DNA from: Chersky-840 sp963810195
GTDB taxonomy: Bacteria; Actinomycetota; Acidimicrobiia; Acidimicrobiales; UBA8190
NCBI GenBank assembly: GCA_963810195.1
Contig: CAWEMO010000009.1
Coordinates: 62,001 to 126,000 of the forward strand
DNA: 64,000 nt
Direction: 5' to 3'
Shown: positions 25,247 through 34,209 of the stretch, one piece after another
How positions within the stretch are numbered: position 1 is the stretch's first letter
How the letters are laid out: each line of letters begins with the position of its first letter
Position numbers and translations under genes: made by a program
The notes under the pieces: generated by a model
What the model was told of the DNA's origin: nothing
Database searches by the model: none
Seen by the model: only the letters and a program-made list of their open reading frames with translations

Positions 25247-26921
25247 AGGTGGGCACCTGGTTGGCGCAGTTCCCGGCACGTCGGACTCCTGTCAGGGGGA
25301 TCGTCCGGTACGGCGCCTGCGACGCATTTCGCCCGCACCCGAACACCCAGCGCTCGCGCCGCGGCCAGTAGCACGTGCATCCGGGCGATGGCCTCGCCCC
25401 GGTGTCGCCCTCGAGCTCTCCCCGGCCGGGCTCCGACCCGGCGGCTGCGACTGCGGTTCCCACTGCGGCACCGGCCACAGCACCGGCCGCGGTGCCGCAG
25501 TGGGTCTTCTTGACCCGCCGAGAAGGCTCGAGCATGTTGCGGATCACGGCGGCGAACGTCTGGAACAGGATCACGAGGTCGCGCCACAACGACCAGTTCT
25601 CGATGTACTGATTGTCGAGCCGGGCACGCTCGTCGATGGAGGTGTCGCCCCGTAGCCCGTGCACCTGGGCGAGGCCCGTGAGCCCGACGGGCACCCGGTG
25701 CCGGCTCTCGTAGCGCGGCACCTCGGCCCTGAACTGTTCGACGAAGAACGGTCGCTCCGGGCGCGGGCCGACGAGGGACATGTCGCCCTTGAAGATGTTC
25801 CACAGCTGTGGCAGCTCGTCCAACCCGGTCAGCCGCAGCACATGGCCGATCCGCGTCACCGAGTCCTGGTCGGGATTCCACTCGACGTCGGACCGAGAGT
25901 TGACACGCATCGACCGGAACTTGAGGATATCGACGGTGGCGCCGCGCTGACCCACACGCTGCTGGCGGAAGTGGACCGGGCCCGGGCTGGAGAACTTCAC
26001 GATCGCCGCGATCGCTGCGTAGAGCGGGGAGACGACGAGGAGGGCGAGGGCCGCGAACGATGCGTCGAAGACCCTCTTGGCGAAGCGGGCGTGACGGCGC
26101 AACAGCGACCGGCGCAGGCGCAGCAGGGGGTAACCCCACACGTCGTCGACGTTGCGGCTGTCGGTCGCGGTGGCGAGCTCGAAGAACCGAGGCAGGACGT
26201 GGATCTCGACCGAGGCGTCCTCGCATGCCCGGAAGACGTCGACCATCTCCGACTCGCGGGTGACACCGAAGCCCACGATGACGCGGTCGATGCGCTCCTC
26301 GGACAGCACCCTGCGGAGGGTGTCCACCTCACCGAAGAGCGGGAGCAGCAGTCCGGCACTGTCCACGGCGTCGAGGAACCCCACGGGTCGCAGGCCGTAC
26401 TCGGGATGCTCGTCGAGGGTGGCGGCCATGTTGGCGCTCACGTCGCCGGCCCCGACGAACAGGGTGCGCTCGATGAACCAACCCCGCGTGCGCAACACGC
26501 GTATGAGCCAGTACTGGCCGCATCGCGCCACGATGACCGCGGCTACCAGGATCGCCGCCGTCACGACCAAGGCGGCGGTGGACACGCCGGGCACCTTGGC
26601 GAGCGCCAGGACGAGGAACGGTGCCGCCCAGCACGCCGCCAGCGGTCCCGCCTCACGGGCCACGCTCAGGGTGATGCGGGGGCGGTAGTGGCCGTCGAGC
26701 ACCAACGCCGCTCCGACCCCGGCCATGGCCGCCCATGTCCACCACTCGCCGAGGGGAAGGCCCAGCGCTGCCACCACGACGACGAGGAGCAAAGCGTCGA
26801 GGAAGAACACCGCGTGCATCGCCGCGTTGGCGGTGACGCGCCGCGAAGAGGTGACGGCCCGCACCTCGGCGTCGGCGACACCGGTGCTGTCCCATGACCG
26901 GTAGCTGACAGCGACGGACAT
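25212..26921 (-). CDS. Polyprenyl glycosylphosphotransferase (exopolysaccharide initiating sugar transferase) with extra C-terminal tail
   Basis: Transfers a sugar-1-phosphate to undecaprenyl phosphate at the inner membrane to start exopolysaccharide synthesis. 569 residues: about four N-terminal helices, a CoA-binding-like nucleotide domain (TLFVGAGDVSANMAATL), then the catalytic bacterial sugar-transferase domain with KRVFDASFAALALLVVSPL, KFRSMRVNS and LDELPQLWNIFKGDMSLVGPRPERPFFVEQF. The family normally ends soon after FQTFAAVIRNM. Here about 90 more residues follow, Ala/Gly-rich then Arg/Cys-rich, ending in the hairpin at 25211-25246; this tail may be run-on after loss of the original stop. 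No other polysaccharide gene is adjacent. Confidence 0.9.
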   Translation of the reverse strand: MSVAVSYRSWDSTGVADAEVRAVTSSRRVTANAAMHAVFFLDALLLVVVVAALGLPLGEWWTWAAMAGVGAALVLDGHYRPRITLSVAREAGPLAACWAAPFLVLALAKVPGVSTAALVVTAAILVAAVIVARCGQYWLIRVLRTRGWFIERTLFVGAGDVSANMAATLDEHPEYGLRPVGFLDAVDSAGLLLPLFGEVDTLRRVLSEERIDRVIVGFGVTRESEMVDVFRACEDASVEIHVLPRFFELATATDSRNVDDVWGYPLLRLRRSLLRRHARFAKRVFDASFAALALLVVSPLYAAIAAIVKFSSPGPVHFRQQRVGQRGATVDILKFRSMRVNSRSDVEWNPDQDSVTRIGHVLRLTGLDELPQLWNIFKGDMSLVGPRPERPFFVEQFRAEVPRYESRHRVPVGLTGLAQVHGLRGDTSIDERARLDNQYIENWSLWRDLVILFQTFAAVIRNMLEPSRRVKKTHCGTAAGAVAGAAVGTAVAAAGSEPGRGELEGDTGARPSPGCTCYWPRRERWVFGCGRNASQAPYRTIPLTGVRRAGNCANQVPTCHVTSPRPEVT

Positions 26922-26967
26922 GTGCTGTGCGGAGCTCTGGCAGACGGGCCCGATACCGGCGCGCCGG

Positions 26968-27300
26968 CTAGGTCGCGGCCCGGTGCCGGCGGCGGCTGCG
27001 GCTGCGGCTGCGGCGGACCATCAGCCCGCCGAGCACCAGGGCGCCGGCCCCGACGACCGCCATGGCTTCGATGTCCGCGCCCGTGAGGGCGAGGCCCCCG
27101 GAGCTCGACGTCGCCTTGGTGGCGGGCGGGGTGGTCACGTGCGGGATCACCGCCGTGGTGGGAACCGTCGGGTTGCCCGCCGACGTCGTCGTGCACCCCG
27201 TGTAGCACGTCGTGGCGGCATAGGCCGAGGTGGGGAGGGTGGCCACACCCAAGGTGGTCAGTGTCAGGACGAGTCCCAACGCGAAGAACCGTCTCTTCAT
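26968..27300 (-). CDS. Small LAxTG-type sortase-anchored surface protein
   Basis: A 110-residue exported protein. It has a signal peptide (MKRRFFALGLVLTLTTLGVATLPTSAYA), a short Cys-containing segment (CYTGC), a Thr/Pro-rich linker, then the sorting signal LALTG, a hydrophobic helix (AMAVVGAGALVLGGLMV) and a basic tail of nine Arg. This is the layout of class E (LAxTG) sortase substrates of actinobacteria. No sortase gene is in the window. It lies 46 bp upstream of the sugar transferase gene on the same strand, so the two could share a transcript, but no functional link is evident. Confidence 0.75.
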   Translation of the reverse strand: MKRRFFALGLVLTLTTLGVATLPTSAYAATTCYTGCTTTSAGNPTVPTTAVIPHVTTPPATKATSSSGGLALTGADIEAMAVVGAGALVLGGLMVRRSRSRSRRRHRAAT

Positions 27301-27570
27301 CTCGCTCCTCCTTCCCCTGCTTCGGTGGTGCGGTCGCTGTGTCGACCGGGACGCACCATCACCACTCAGTGTGATCCCGGTGCCGCTCTGTGCCCAGAGG
27401 AAAACGTCCTAATCCGACGCGGCGATGCCCTTTCGACCACTGCGGGGGAGCGCTTCTCACGGCCCGGGGCCCACCAGAGGGCCCAGCGAGGCGGGAGCGG
27501 TGAGACGGGCCCAGGAGACGGGGTCGGCAACCTGGGCCCCGGCAGGGCGGTCGCCGCCCGGCCGTGCCGG

Positions 27571-28485
27571 TCAGGGGTGTTGGATCGCCCCCGACGGCGG
27601 AGCGGAGAGCGCGGCGGTGACGACCTCGTTCCCCACGGCCGGCGCCGGGCCCTTCTTGGCCCGGCGACCCATGCGGATGAACAAGGTCACCGATACCGAC
27701 ACGTAGATCACCCAGACGACCAGTTGCAACACCGAGGGGCGATCGGCGTACCCGAGCAGGCTGTGGAAGACGTCGCCGAGCGAGCTCCCCTCGCTCAGGA
27801 AGCTGCTCGTGTTCCACAGCGTGTGCCCGAAGAAGGGGAGCCAACCGAGCTGCTGGAGGTCCTCGACCGCGTCGGCCAGCAGGCCGGCGGCGAACACCAT
27901 GAGCACGACGCCGATGACGCGGAAGAACAGGCCCAGGTTGAGGCGGCGCCCGAGCTTGTAGATGACATAGGCGATCACCATCGCCAGCGCGAGCCCGAGC
28001 ACGGCGCCGAGCAGCAAGCCCTGACCGTGGGCGCCCGTGGCGGACTGGGCGCTCGAGGCGAACACGATGGCCAGCGTGAACACCATGGTCTCGAGCCCTT
28101 CGCGCCCCACCGCCTGGAACGCCAGTAGGCCCAGCCCGAAACGAGCCTTGCCGTTGAGCGCTTCCTCGGAGCGGCGCCGGAGGTCGGCGGACATCGTCCG
28201 ACTGTGGGACTGCATCCAGAAGGTCATGTACGTGAGGACGGTGGCGGCCACGAGGAACGTCACGGTCTCGAAGATGGTCTGGACGGTCGAGCCGTCGTAC
28301 TGCCTGATCACGACGTAGGCGGCGACTCCCCCGCCGATCACGAGCACCATGGCGGCCCCCACCCCGAGCAGCACGTCACGGAAGTGGCGGCGCTGGCCGA
28401 TCTGGTCCAGGTAGGCCAGGAGGATGGCCACGATCATGCTGGCCTCGATCCCCTCGCGCAGGAAGATGACGAAGGTGGGAATCAT
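27571..28485 (-). CDS. FTR1/EfeU-family iron permease
   Basis: A 304-residue inner-membrane protein with about seven helices. It has both iron-binding REGxE motifs: FLREGIEASM near residue 9 and VGREGLETMVF in helix 4. It imports iron, normally with a ferroxidase or with EfeO/EfeB partners; neither is adjacent, so this is a lone FTR1-type permease. The ATG at 28485 is preceded by a possible DtxR/IdeR-type box about 40 bp upstream, suggesting repression by iron. The 270 bp between its stop and the next gene (27301-27570) holds no convincing coding sequence. Confidence 0.9.
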   Translation of the reverse strand: MIPTFVIFLREGIEASMIVAILLAYLDQIGQRRHFRDVLLGVGAAMVLVIGGGVAAYVVIRQYDGSTVQTIFETVTFLVAATVLTYMTFWMQSHSRTMSADLRRRSEEALNGKARFGLGLLAFQAVGREGLETMVFTLAIVFASSAQSATGAHGQGLLLGAVLGLALAMVIAYVIYKLGRRLNLGLFFRVIGVVLMVFAAGLLADAVEDLQQLGWLPFFGHTLWNTSSFLSEGSSLGDVFHSLLGYADRPSVLQLVVWVIYVSVSVTLFIRMGRRAKKGPAPAVGNEVVTAALSAPPSGAIQHP

Positions 28486-28516
28486 CGAGGAACCGGCGTT
28501 AGGTCCGTCATAGCCT

Positions 28517-28540
28517 GATATTTAGGTAACCCTAAGAAAT
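28517..28540 (-). promoter_or_regulatory. Possible DtxR/IdeR-type iron box
   Basis: On the minus strand the sequence reads CTTAGGGTTACCTAAAT; TTAGG and CCTAA half-sites (28522-28526 and 28531-28535 in plus coordinates) form an inverted repeat with a 4-base spacer. It agrees with most positions of the right-hand part of the 19-bp consensus (TTAGGTTAGGCTAACCTAA). It sits about 40 bp before the FTR1 start, a sensible place for iron repression. The shorter spacing makes this tentative. Confidence 0.45.
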
Positions 28541-28677
28541 GGAGGGTGTCAACCCCTCGCACACGCCGACGGGGCTCGGTCGCAGCCCTCGGGACGCGTC
28601 GGTCCTCCCCTGTTGCCTCCACCTGCGGGTCGAGGCGTCGGCGGTAGAGTGCCCCCGCGTGGGGACGCCGCTCTGCG

Positions 28678-31626
28678 ATGGCGGGTAGGGGCTCGAACAG
28701 GCGACGGATACTCGTCCTCGTCGGGGTGCTGGCCGTCGCGGCGGTCGTGGTGCTGGCCACCGACCCCTTCGGTTCCTCCCCCGGCGACACGTCACCCGTG
28801 AACCTCTCTACGCCGGTCGACATGGCGAACGGGGTGGCGCACCAGTCGGCCGTCGTGCACGCGGGCAAGGCCCGGTTCGAGGTGCTCAGCCCCACCTTGG
28901 TCCGGCTCGAGTACTCGCCCTCGGGCAACTTCGAGAACCGCCCCACCGTCAACGCCCTCGACCGCCGCATGCCGGTGCCGAGCTACAGCACCCGTGTCTC
29001 GGGAGGCCGGCTCACCATCCGGACCGCCAAGGCCACGCTCACCTACAAGGTCGGGTCGGGGCCCTTCACCGCGGCCAACACGTCGGTGCGATTCGCCGAC
29101 GGCGCGGACGAGACCACCGTGCACCCCACCTGGGATTGGGAGTGCCCCTTCGACCAGACCTGCCAGGCGGGCGCCGCGGCCCTCAGCGGAGGCGCCACCC
29201 TCGGGTACAACCAGAGCGGGTACCAGTCCAGCGCGGGCTACGTGGGCGATCTCCTCGGCCCCGGCGCGGGCGCCACGTGGAGCGTGCTGGGCGCACCGGG
29301 TGGGTCGACGGCGCTGTCGCTGCGTTACTCGAACGTGGCACCAGCCGGCTCGGCGGCTCGGGCGCGCACCATCGACCTGGTGGTCGACGGTCATCGGCTC
29401 ACCACACTGAGAGCGGCGGCGACCGACGGCGCCCAGCCGTGGGCGACCCTCACCACCACGGCATCGTTGCAGTCGGGCTCCAACTCGGTGGAGGTGCGCT
29501 GCGAGACCGGCGAGAGCTGTGGCATCGACCTCGACACCCTGTCGACGGGCCCATCGGGCGAGCCCACCCCGACGCCGGCCCAGACCGAGCCACTCGGCGG
29601 CTGGGTCCGTGGATTCGACACCTTCACCTACGAGCCGGTGCACCCATGCGCGCCGGGGACCGGCGGCGCCTCGTGCCAGAACACGTTCGAGCCGTTGCAC
29701 ACCGACGGCCTGCTCGACGAGGCGGGGTGGCGGTTGCTCGACGACACCCAGAGCGCGCTGTGGACGGCACAGGGATGGGTGCAACCGCGCCAACGCGGCG
29801 GAGACACCGAAGACGGCTACTTATTCGTCTACGGCCATGACTACACGGGCGCGCTGCACACGTTCGCGCAGTTGACCGGTGCCGCCCCTCTCCTGCCCCG
29901 CAAGGTCTTCGGCGTGTGGTACTCGGACTACACCCCGTACTCCGCAGGGTTCATCGAGGACTCGCTGTACCCCGCCTTCGAAAAGGCGGACGTGCCGCTC
30001 GACACGTTGTCGCTCGACACCGACTGGAAGTCACCCAACAACTGGGACGGTTGGGAGTGGGACAGCTCCCTGTTCCCCCACCCGAGCGCGTTCTTGCAAT
30101 GGGCCCGCTCCAAGGGCGTCGACGTCACCTTGAACATCCACTCGAGCATCGCCCTCGACGATCCCGAGCTGCCCACCGCCCAGAGCATCGCCGGCAACAC
30201 GCTGGCCAGGACGAGTTGCATGGCCGGCATCTGTCTGGCCTGGGACTGGAGCGCCGTCTCCCAGGCCGAATCCAACTTCGCCCTCCAGCAGAGCCTCCAG
30301 CAGCAGGGGGTGGCGTTCTTCTGGCTCGACTGGTGCTGCGACGCGTCGACGGTCTCCATGCGGGGTGTGACCCCGGACGCGTGGATCGGCCACCTCTATG
30401 CCCAGCAGATGGTGAACCAGGGCCAGCGCGGCTTCGTGCTGGCGCGCATCGGCTCGTCCAACGGCAACCCGCAGCGGGAGTACCCGGCCGGGCCATGGTC
30501 CGACCACACCTCTGCGATCGCCTTCACGGGCGACGCCTGGGGAACCTGGGCCACCTTGGCCCAGGAGGTGGCGCTCACCCCGGACGAAGCGACCGTCGGC
30601 GAGCCCTACGTGAGCGACGACGTCGGGAGCTTCCTGGGGCCGCCGCCGCAGGGAACCCAGGACCCGCCCGACCTCTATGACCGCTGGGTGCAGTTCGGGA
30701 CCTTCCAGCCGATCTTGCGGCTGCACTCCAACGACGAGCAACGACTCCCCTGGCAGTACCCGCAGCCGGTGCAGGCCATCACCGAGGCGTTCCTCCGCCT
30801 CCGTGAGGCCCTGCTCCCCTACACCTACACACTGGCCGCCCAAGCACACGACGACGGCCTGCCCATGGCACAGCCGCTGTACCTCGACTACCCGGAGCAG
30901 GCTGCCGCGTACTCGCATCCTGGGGAGTACCTCTACGGCTCCCAGGTGCTGGTGGCCCCGGTGACGGCGCCGGGCAGCGTCGCCGACACCACGGTGTGGA
31001 TCCCGCCGGGCCGTTGGGTGGACTACTTCACGGGGGCGACGTTCACCGGCCCCACCACCACCACCGTGTCGGTCCCCTTGAACCGCATGCCGGTGTTCGT
31101 CCGTGCCGGCGGCATCATCCCCGAGCAGCCGGTGTCGGGCACGGGGTCGTCGGGCACGAGGTCGTCGGGCAGTTCGCAGCGCATGGTCCTCGACGTGTTC
31201 TCGGGGTCGAGCGGGTCCTTCACCCTGTACGCAGACAGCGGCACGGGGCTCGGCTACAACAAGGGGCAGCACACCACGACGCCGATCTCCGACACCGTCG
31301 GAGCCGGGGGGGCTCCCGACGCGGCCGCGACCGATCGCGTCACGATCGGCCCGGCGCGCGGCCACTACCCCGGCGAGCCGACTTCGATGCGCTACCGCAT
31401 CGAGATGGTGGACCTGACCCAGCCCACCCGGGTCACCGTGAACGGGCGCCCCCTGGCGGAGACGGCGCCGGGCTCGGACGCCGCGGGCTGGTCGTACCAG
31501 CCGGCGACGGCCACGGTCGTGGTCGACACGCCGGAGCTCCCCACGACCCGAGCCGCCAGCGTGGCGGCATCGGGCAGCCGACCGGTGCACCGTCCCGAGC
31601 CGCCCACGCCCGGCTTTGGCTCTTGA
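28678..31626 (+). CDS. Secreted glycoside hydrolase family 31 enzyme (alpha-glucosidase/alpha-xylosidase type) with inserted CBM-like domain
   Basis: A 982-residue exported enzyme. An Arg-rich start and one hydrophobic helix (LVLVGVLAVAAVVVLATDPF) form a signal anchor. Residues 60-140 match the GH31 N-terminal beta domain (RLEYSPSGNFENRPT). Residues 165-290 (GATLGYNQSGYQSSAGYVGDLLGPGAGATW) look like a CBM6/35-type sugar-binding insert. The barrel runs from RKVFGVWYSDYTPY; the nucleophile region is FFWLDWCCD near residue 551, and the acid/base region is AFTGDAWGTW near 617. C-terminal beta domains and a Ser/Gly linker follow. Substrate is probably plant or exopolysaccharide alpha-glycosides; exact specificity is unknown. 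Confidence 0.88.
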   Translation: MAGRGSNRRRILVLVGVLAVAAVVVLATDPFGSSPGDTSPVNLSTPVDMANGVAHQSAVVHAGKARFEVLSPTLVRLEYSPSGNFENRPTVNALDRRMPVPSYSTRVSGGRLTIRTAKATLTYKVGSGPFTAANTSVRFADGADETTVHPTWDWECPFDQTCQAGAAALSGGATLGYNQSGYQSSAGYVGDLLGPGAGATWSVLGAPGGSTALSLRYSNVAPAGSAARARTIDLVVDGHRLTTLRAAATDGAQPWATLTTTASLQSGSNSVEVRCETGESCGIDLDTLSTGPSGEPTPTPAQTEPLGGWVRGFDTFTYEPVHPCAPGTGGASCQNTFEPLHTDGLLDEAGWRLLDDTQSALWTAQGWVQPRQRGGDTEDGYLFVYGHDYTGALHTFAQLTGAAPLLPRKVFGVWYSDYTPYSAGFIEDSLYPAFEKADVPLDTLSLDTDWKSPNNWDGWEWDSSLFPHPSAFLQWARSKGVDVTLNIHSSIALDDPELPTAQSIAGNTLARTSCMAGICLAWDWSAVSQAESNFALQQSLQQQGVAFFWLDWCCDASTVSMRGVTPDAWIGHLYAQQMVNQGQRGFVLARIGSSNGNPQREYPAGPWSDHTSAIAFTGDAWGTWATLAQEVALTPDEATVGEPYVSDDVGSFLGPPPQGTQDPPDLYDRWVQFGTFQPILRLHSNDEQRLPWQYPQPVQAITEAFLRLREALLPYTYTLAAQAHDDGLPMAQPLYLDYPEQAAAYSHPGEYLYGSQVLVAPVTAPGSVADTTVWIPPGRWVDYFTGATFTGPTTTTVSVPLNRMPVFVRAGGIIPEQPVSGTGSSGTRSSGSSQRMVLDVFSGSSGSFTLYADSGTGLGYNKGQHTTTPISDTVGAGGAPDAAATDRVTIGPARGHYPGEPTSMRYRIEMVDLTQPTRVTVNGRPLAETAPGSDAAGWSYQPATATVVVDTPELPTTRAASVAASGSRPVHRPEPPTPGFGS

Positions 31627-31651
31627 CAGTAGCTTGTTGGCTAACTACCAT
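31623..31651 (+). promoter_or_regulatory. Near-consensus promoter of the hydrolase-TetR operon
   Basis: TTGACA at 31623-31628, a spacer of exactly 17 bp, and TACCAT at 31646-31651. The ATG of the hydrolase follows at 31659, so the transcript would be leaderless or nearly so. Between the boxes TAGC-N6-GCTA (31630-31643) forms an imperfect palindrome that could be the operator of the TetR encoded downstream. The -35 overlaps the stop of the GH31 gene. Confidence 0.65.
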
Positions 31652-31658
31652 AGCCAGC

Positions 31659-32507
31659 ATGACCGCTGACGACACCGCTCGCGACATCACCGCCGACAAC
31701 CACGACACCCACTACCTGGCCCGCCCCGGCGGCCGCATCGCCTACGACGTCGGGGGTGAAGGCCCCCTGGTCGTGCTGGTGCCCGGCATGGGCGATCTGC
31801 GGGCCACCTACCGGTTCTGCGCCCCGGCCCTGCGGGACGCGGGCTACCGGGTGGCGTGCACCGACCTGCGCGGCCATGGAGACAGCGACGTCACCTTCGC
31901 CTCCTATGGCGACACCGAGACGGCGGGCGACATCGCCGCCCTCATCGACCACCTCGGCGGCCCGGCGCTGGTCGTAGGCAATTCCATGGGGGCCGGCTCG
32001 GCCGCCCTCGCCTCTGCCGAGCGACTCGACCTGGTGGCCGGACTGGTGTTGGTGGGGCCCTTCGTCCGCGACCCGCGCGCCAACGCCGTCGTGCGCTTGG
32101 CCATGCGCCTGGCCATGGCCCGCCCGTGGGTGGCCATGGTGTGGAAGGCCTACCTGCCCAAGCTCTACGCGGGCCGGCGGCCGGCGGACTTCGACCGGTA
32201 CCGCCAGCGGGTGGTGGCCAACCTGCGCCGGCCCGGCTACGCGGCGGCCTTCTCCCGCACGACGCGCCTGAGCCACGCCCAGGTCGAGGCACGACTCGCC
32301 GACGTGAAGGCACCGGTCCTGATCGTCATGGGTGCGCTGGACCCCGACTTCCCGGATCCCGAGGTGGAAGCGGACTGGATCGCCTCGACGCTGCACGCCG
32401 AGGTCGTCATGGTGCCCGATGCCGGGCACTACCCCCAGTCACAACGGCCCGACGTCACCGTCGATGCCGTCGTGCGCTTCGCCGGGAAAGTGCACAGCCG
32501 TGCCTAG
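31659..32507 (+). CDS. Alpha/beta hydrolase
   Basis: A 282-residue cytoplasmic hydrolase. VVLVPGMGDLRATYR carries the oxyanion segment, VVGNSMGAGSA the nucleophile Ser elbow, MGALDPDFPDP the acid, and DAGHYPQSQRPD the catalytic His. The family includes esterases, lipases and epoxide hydrolases; the substrate is not predictable. It starts at ATG 31659 directly after a strong promoter and overlaps the following TetR gene by eight bases, so the regulator probably controls this operon and the hydrolase may remove the inducing compound. Confidence 0.9.
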   Translation: MTADDTARDITADNHDTHYLARPGGRIAYDVGGEGPLVVLVPGMGDLRATYRFCAPALRDAGYRVACTDLRGHGDSDVTFASYGDTETAGDIAALIDHLGGPALVVGNSMGAGSAALASAERLDLVAGLVLVGPFVRDPRANAVVRLAMRLAMARPWVAMVWKAYLPKLYAGRRPADFDRYRQRVVANLRRPGYAAAFSRTTRLSHAQVEARLADVKAPVLIVMGALDPDFPDPEVEADWIASTLHAEVVMVPDAGHYPQSQRPDVTVDAVVRFAGKVHSRA

Positions 32508-33081
32508 GGCGGGGCTCACCGAGGACCGGGTGGTCGAAGAGGCGGAACGCCTCGCCGACGAGGTGGGCTTGTCGAACCTGACCCTGGCCGCACTCGCCGA
32601 GCGCCTGGGCGTGCGCCAGCCGTCGCTCTACAAGCACATCGCCGGCATGGACGGCCTACAGCGCAGTATGGCCATCCGGACCAAGCTCGACATGACCGAG
32701 ACCCTCGCCCGTGCCGCCGTCGGGCGCTGGCGCGGCGATGCCATCGCGGCGATGTCCCAGGCCTACCGGACCTGGGCGCGCCAGCACCCCGGCCGCTACA
32801 CGGCAGGCCAGCGCGCACCCGTCCCGGGGGACACCGAGGACGAGGCCGCCAGCAACGCCGCAGTGCAGGTCATCGCCGACGTGCTGTCGGGATTCGACCT
32901 GCGCGGTGACGACGCCATCGACGCCATCCGTGCCCTGCGGTCCGCGCTGCACGGCTTCGTGAGCCTCGAGGCGGAGGGCGGCTTCGGACTACCGGTCGAC
33001 GTCGACCGGAGCTTCGACCGGCTCGTGGGAGGGATGGTGGCCGCCTTTTCGAGCTGGGACACCAACGCCAGGGCCCTCTGA
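32500..33081 (+). CDS. TetR/AcrR-family repressor with WHG-type C-terminal domain
   Basis: A 193-residue regulator starting at GTG 32500, overlapping the hydrolase stop. The N-terminal helix-turn-helix reads LTEDRVVEEAERLADEVGLSNLTLAALAERLGVRQPSLYKHIAGMDGL. The ligand domain (AYRTWARQHPGRYTAGQRAP, LRSALHGFVSLEAEGGFGLPVDVDRSFDRLVGGM) matches the WHG/TetR_C_33 class. It is probably an autorepressor of the hydrolase operon through the palindrome between the promoter boxes at 31630-31643. It ends 34 bp from a convergent membrane gene. Confidence 0.92.
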   Translation: MPRAGLTEDRVVEEAERLADEVGLSNLTLAALAERLGVRQPSLYKHIAGMDGLQRSMAIRTKLDMTETLARAAVGRWRGDAIAAMSQAYRTWARQHPGRYTAGQRAPVPGDTEDEAASNAAVQVIADVLSGFDLRGDDAIDAIRALRSALHGFVSLEAEGGFGLPVDVDRSFDRLVGGMVAAFSSWDTNARAL

Positions 33082-33115
33082 GAGCGCGGTTCCGACCCGA
33101 GCCGGGGTCCGGTGC

Positions 33116-33571
33116 TCAGTGACAGGTCACACTCGATGCGCCCACACCCACACGCGTCGGATCTCCACCCGTGACCGGGATCACCACGTGATACGTGGCC
33201 CAGGACCGCGCCGGAATGGGTTGGGGAGCGGTCAGGGTCCCCTCGCCGGTCACGGCGGACGCCGACGAGCTCACATCGACCACGCAACTCGGGGTGACCG
33301 CCGCACCACCCAGGTTCGTCACCTGGAAGTCCACGATGACCTCGTTCGAGGTGTAGGGCACGATGTTCTCGATGGTCGTCTGGTAGCTCGGGCCGCCGAA
33401 GCTCCGGACGACCACGACGCCGACGATCGCGGCGATGACGGCGATCACCACCACGAGCACCGTGAACTCGAGCAGCGAGCTCTCGGCCCTGAGAGCGGTC
33501 GGATGCTCGTGGAGAGGGGGCTCGATCCTCTGCGTATGCCTCTGCACTCGTGGTGGAGCCGAGATAGCCAC
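33116..33571 (-). CDS. Single-pass membrane protein with extracellular FxLYD-like domain
   Basis: A 151-residue protein with a 30-residue basic cytoplasmic end, one strong membrane helix (FTVLVVVIAVIAAIVGVVVV) and a small beta domain outside. The domain pattern (NEVIVDFQVTNLGGAAVTPSCVVDV, followed by IPARSWATYHVVIPV) resembles FxLYD/transglutaminase-associated Ig-like modules and has two cysteines that may pair. Function unknown. It converges with the TetR gene and has 257 bp of non-coding sequence upstream (33572-33828) in which I see no gene. Confidence 0.65.
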   Translation of the reverse strand: MAISAPPRVQRHTQRIEPPLHEHPTALRAESSLLEFTVLVVVIAVIAAIVGVVVVRSFGGPSYQTTIENIVPYTSNEVIVDFQVTNLGGAAVTPSCVVDVSSSASAVTGEGTLTAPQPIPARSWATYHVVIPVTGGDPTRVGVGASSVTCH

Positions 33572-33828
33572 AGCCGTACGCCTTTCTCCGAACGATCACA
33601 CTTCTGCCAGGGCCTCCTCACCAGTCCTCACTTCTATGGTGGGCCACCCCGACCGCTCGACCCAGGGTCTTTGGTCCGCGATCCGCGGCGATTTCCGGCG
33701 GCGCGTGAGTGCAAGCCCCGGATCACCTCGGTTCCGGTTGTGCCCGAAGGAGGGCCGCCGCATGACCTTTCGCTCGACGGTCGTGAGCCCTACGATCAGC
33801 TCACACCCCCTACGACGGAGACGACGGC

Positions 33829-34182
33829 GTGAGCCAGAACGACGATTGGTCGCCCGACGAGCCGCTGGGCACGGAGGCGTTCGAGCAGGGCGACGAGGCG
33901 CTCGACGAGGACTCCAGGATCGACACCGCCTTCACCGAGGTTCTCGAGACGGACCCGTCCCTCGACCCCACGCTGCAGGTCGACGAGCGCGAGCTCGAGG
34001 AGGTCGGGGCGGAGCTCGACGACCCTGAAGACCTCGTGACACTGGACGGCGGCATCGACGACCCCGACGGTTTGGGAGAGCCCACTGGTCGCGCCCGCTC
34101 CCGACGACAAGACGCAGGCGGTTGGGATCTCGACGCACCGTTGTCGCGCGACGAGACTCCCGATGCCGATTCGGCCGAGTGA
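33829..34182 (+). CDS. Small acidic hypothetical protein
   Basis: A 117-residue, highly acidic protein (clusters such as EVGAELDDPEDLVTLDGGIDDPDG) with no cysteine, no membrane helix and no recognised domain. The GTG at 33829 is the likely start. It looks intrinsically disordered. Such acidic proteins are common in actinobacteria without assigned function. It ends 27 bp before the next small gene in the same direction, so the two may be an operon. I do not recognise a family. Confidence 0.55.
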   Translation: MSQNDDWSPDEPLGTEAFEQGDEALDEDSRIDTAFTEVLETDPSLDPTLQVDERELEEVGAELDDPEDLVTLDGGIDDPDGLGEPTGRARSRRQDAGGWDLDAPLSRDETPDADSAE

Positions 34183-34209
34183 CGAGCTGAGGGTTCGAGG
34201 AGGGTGGAA

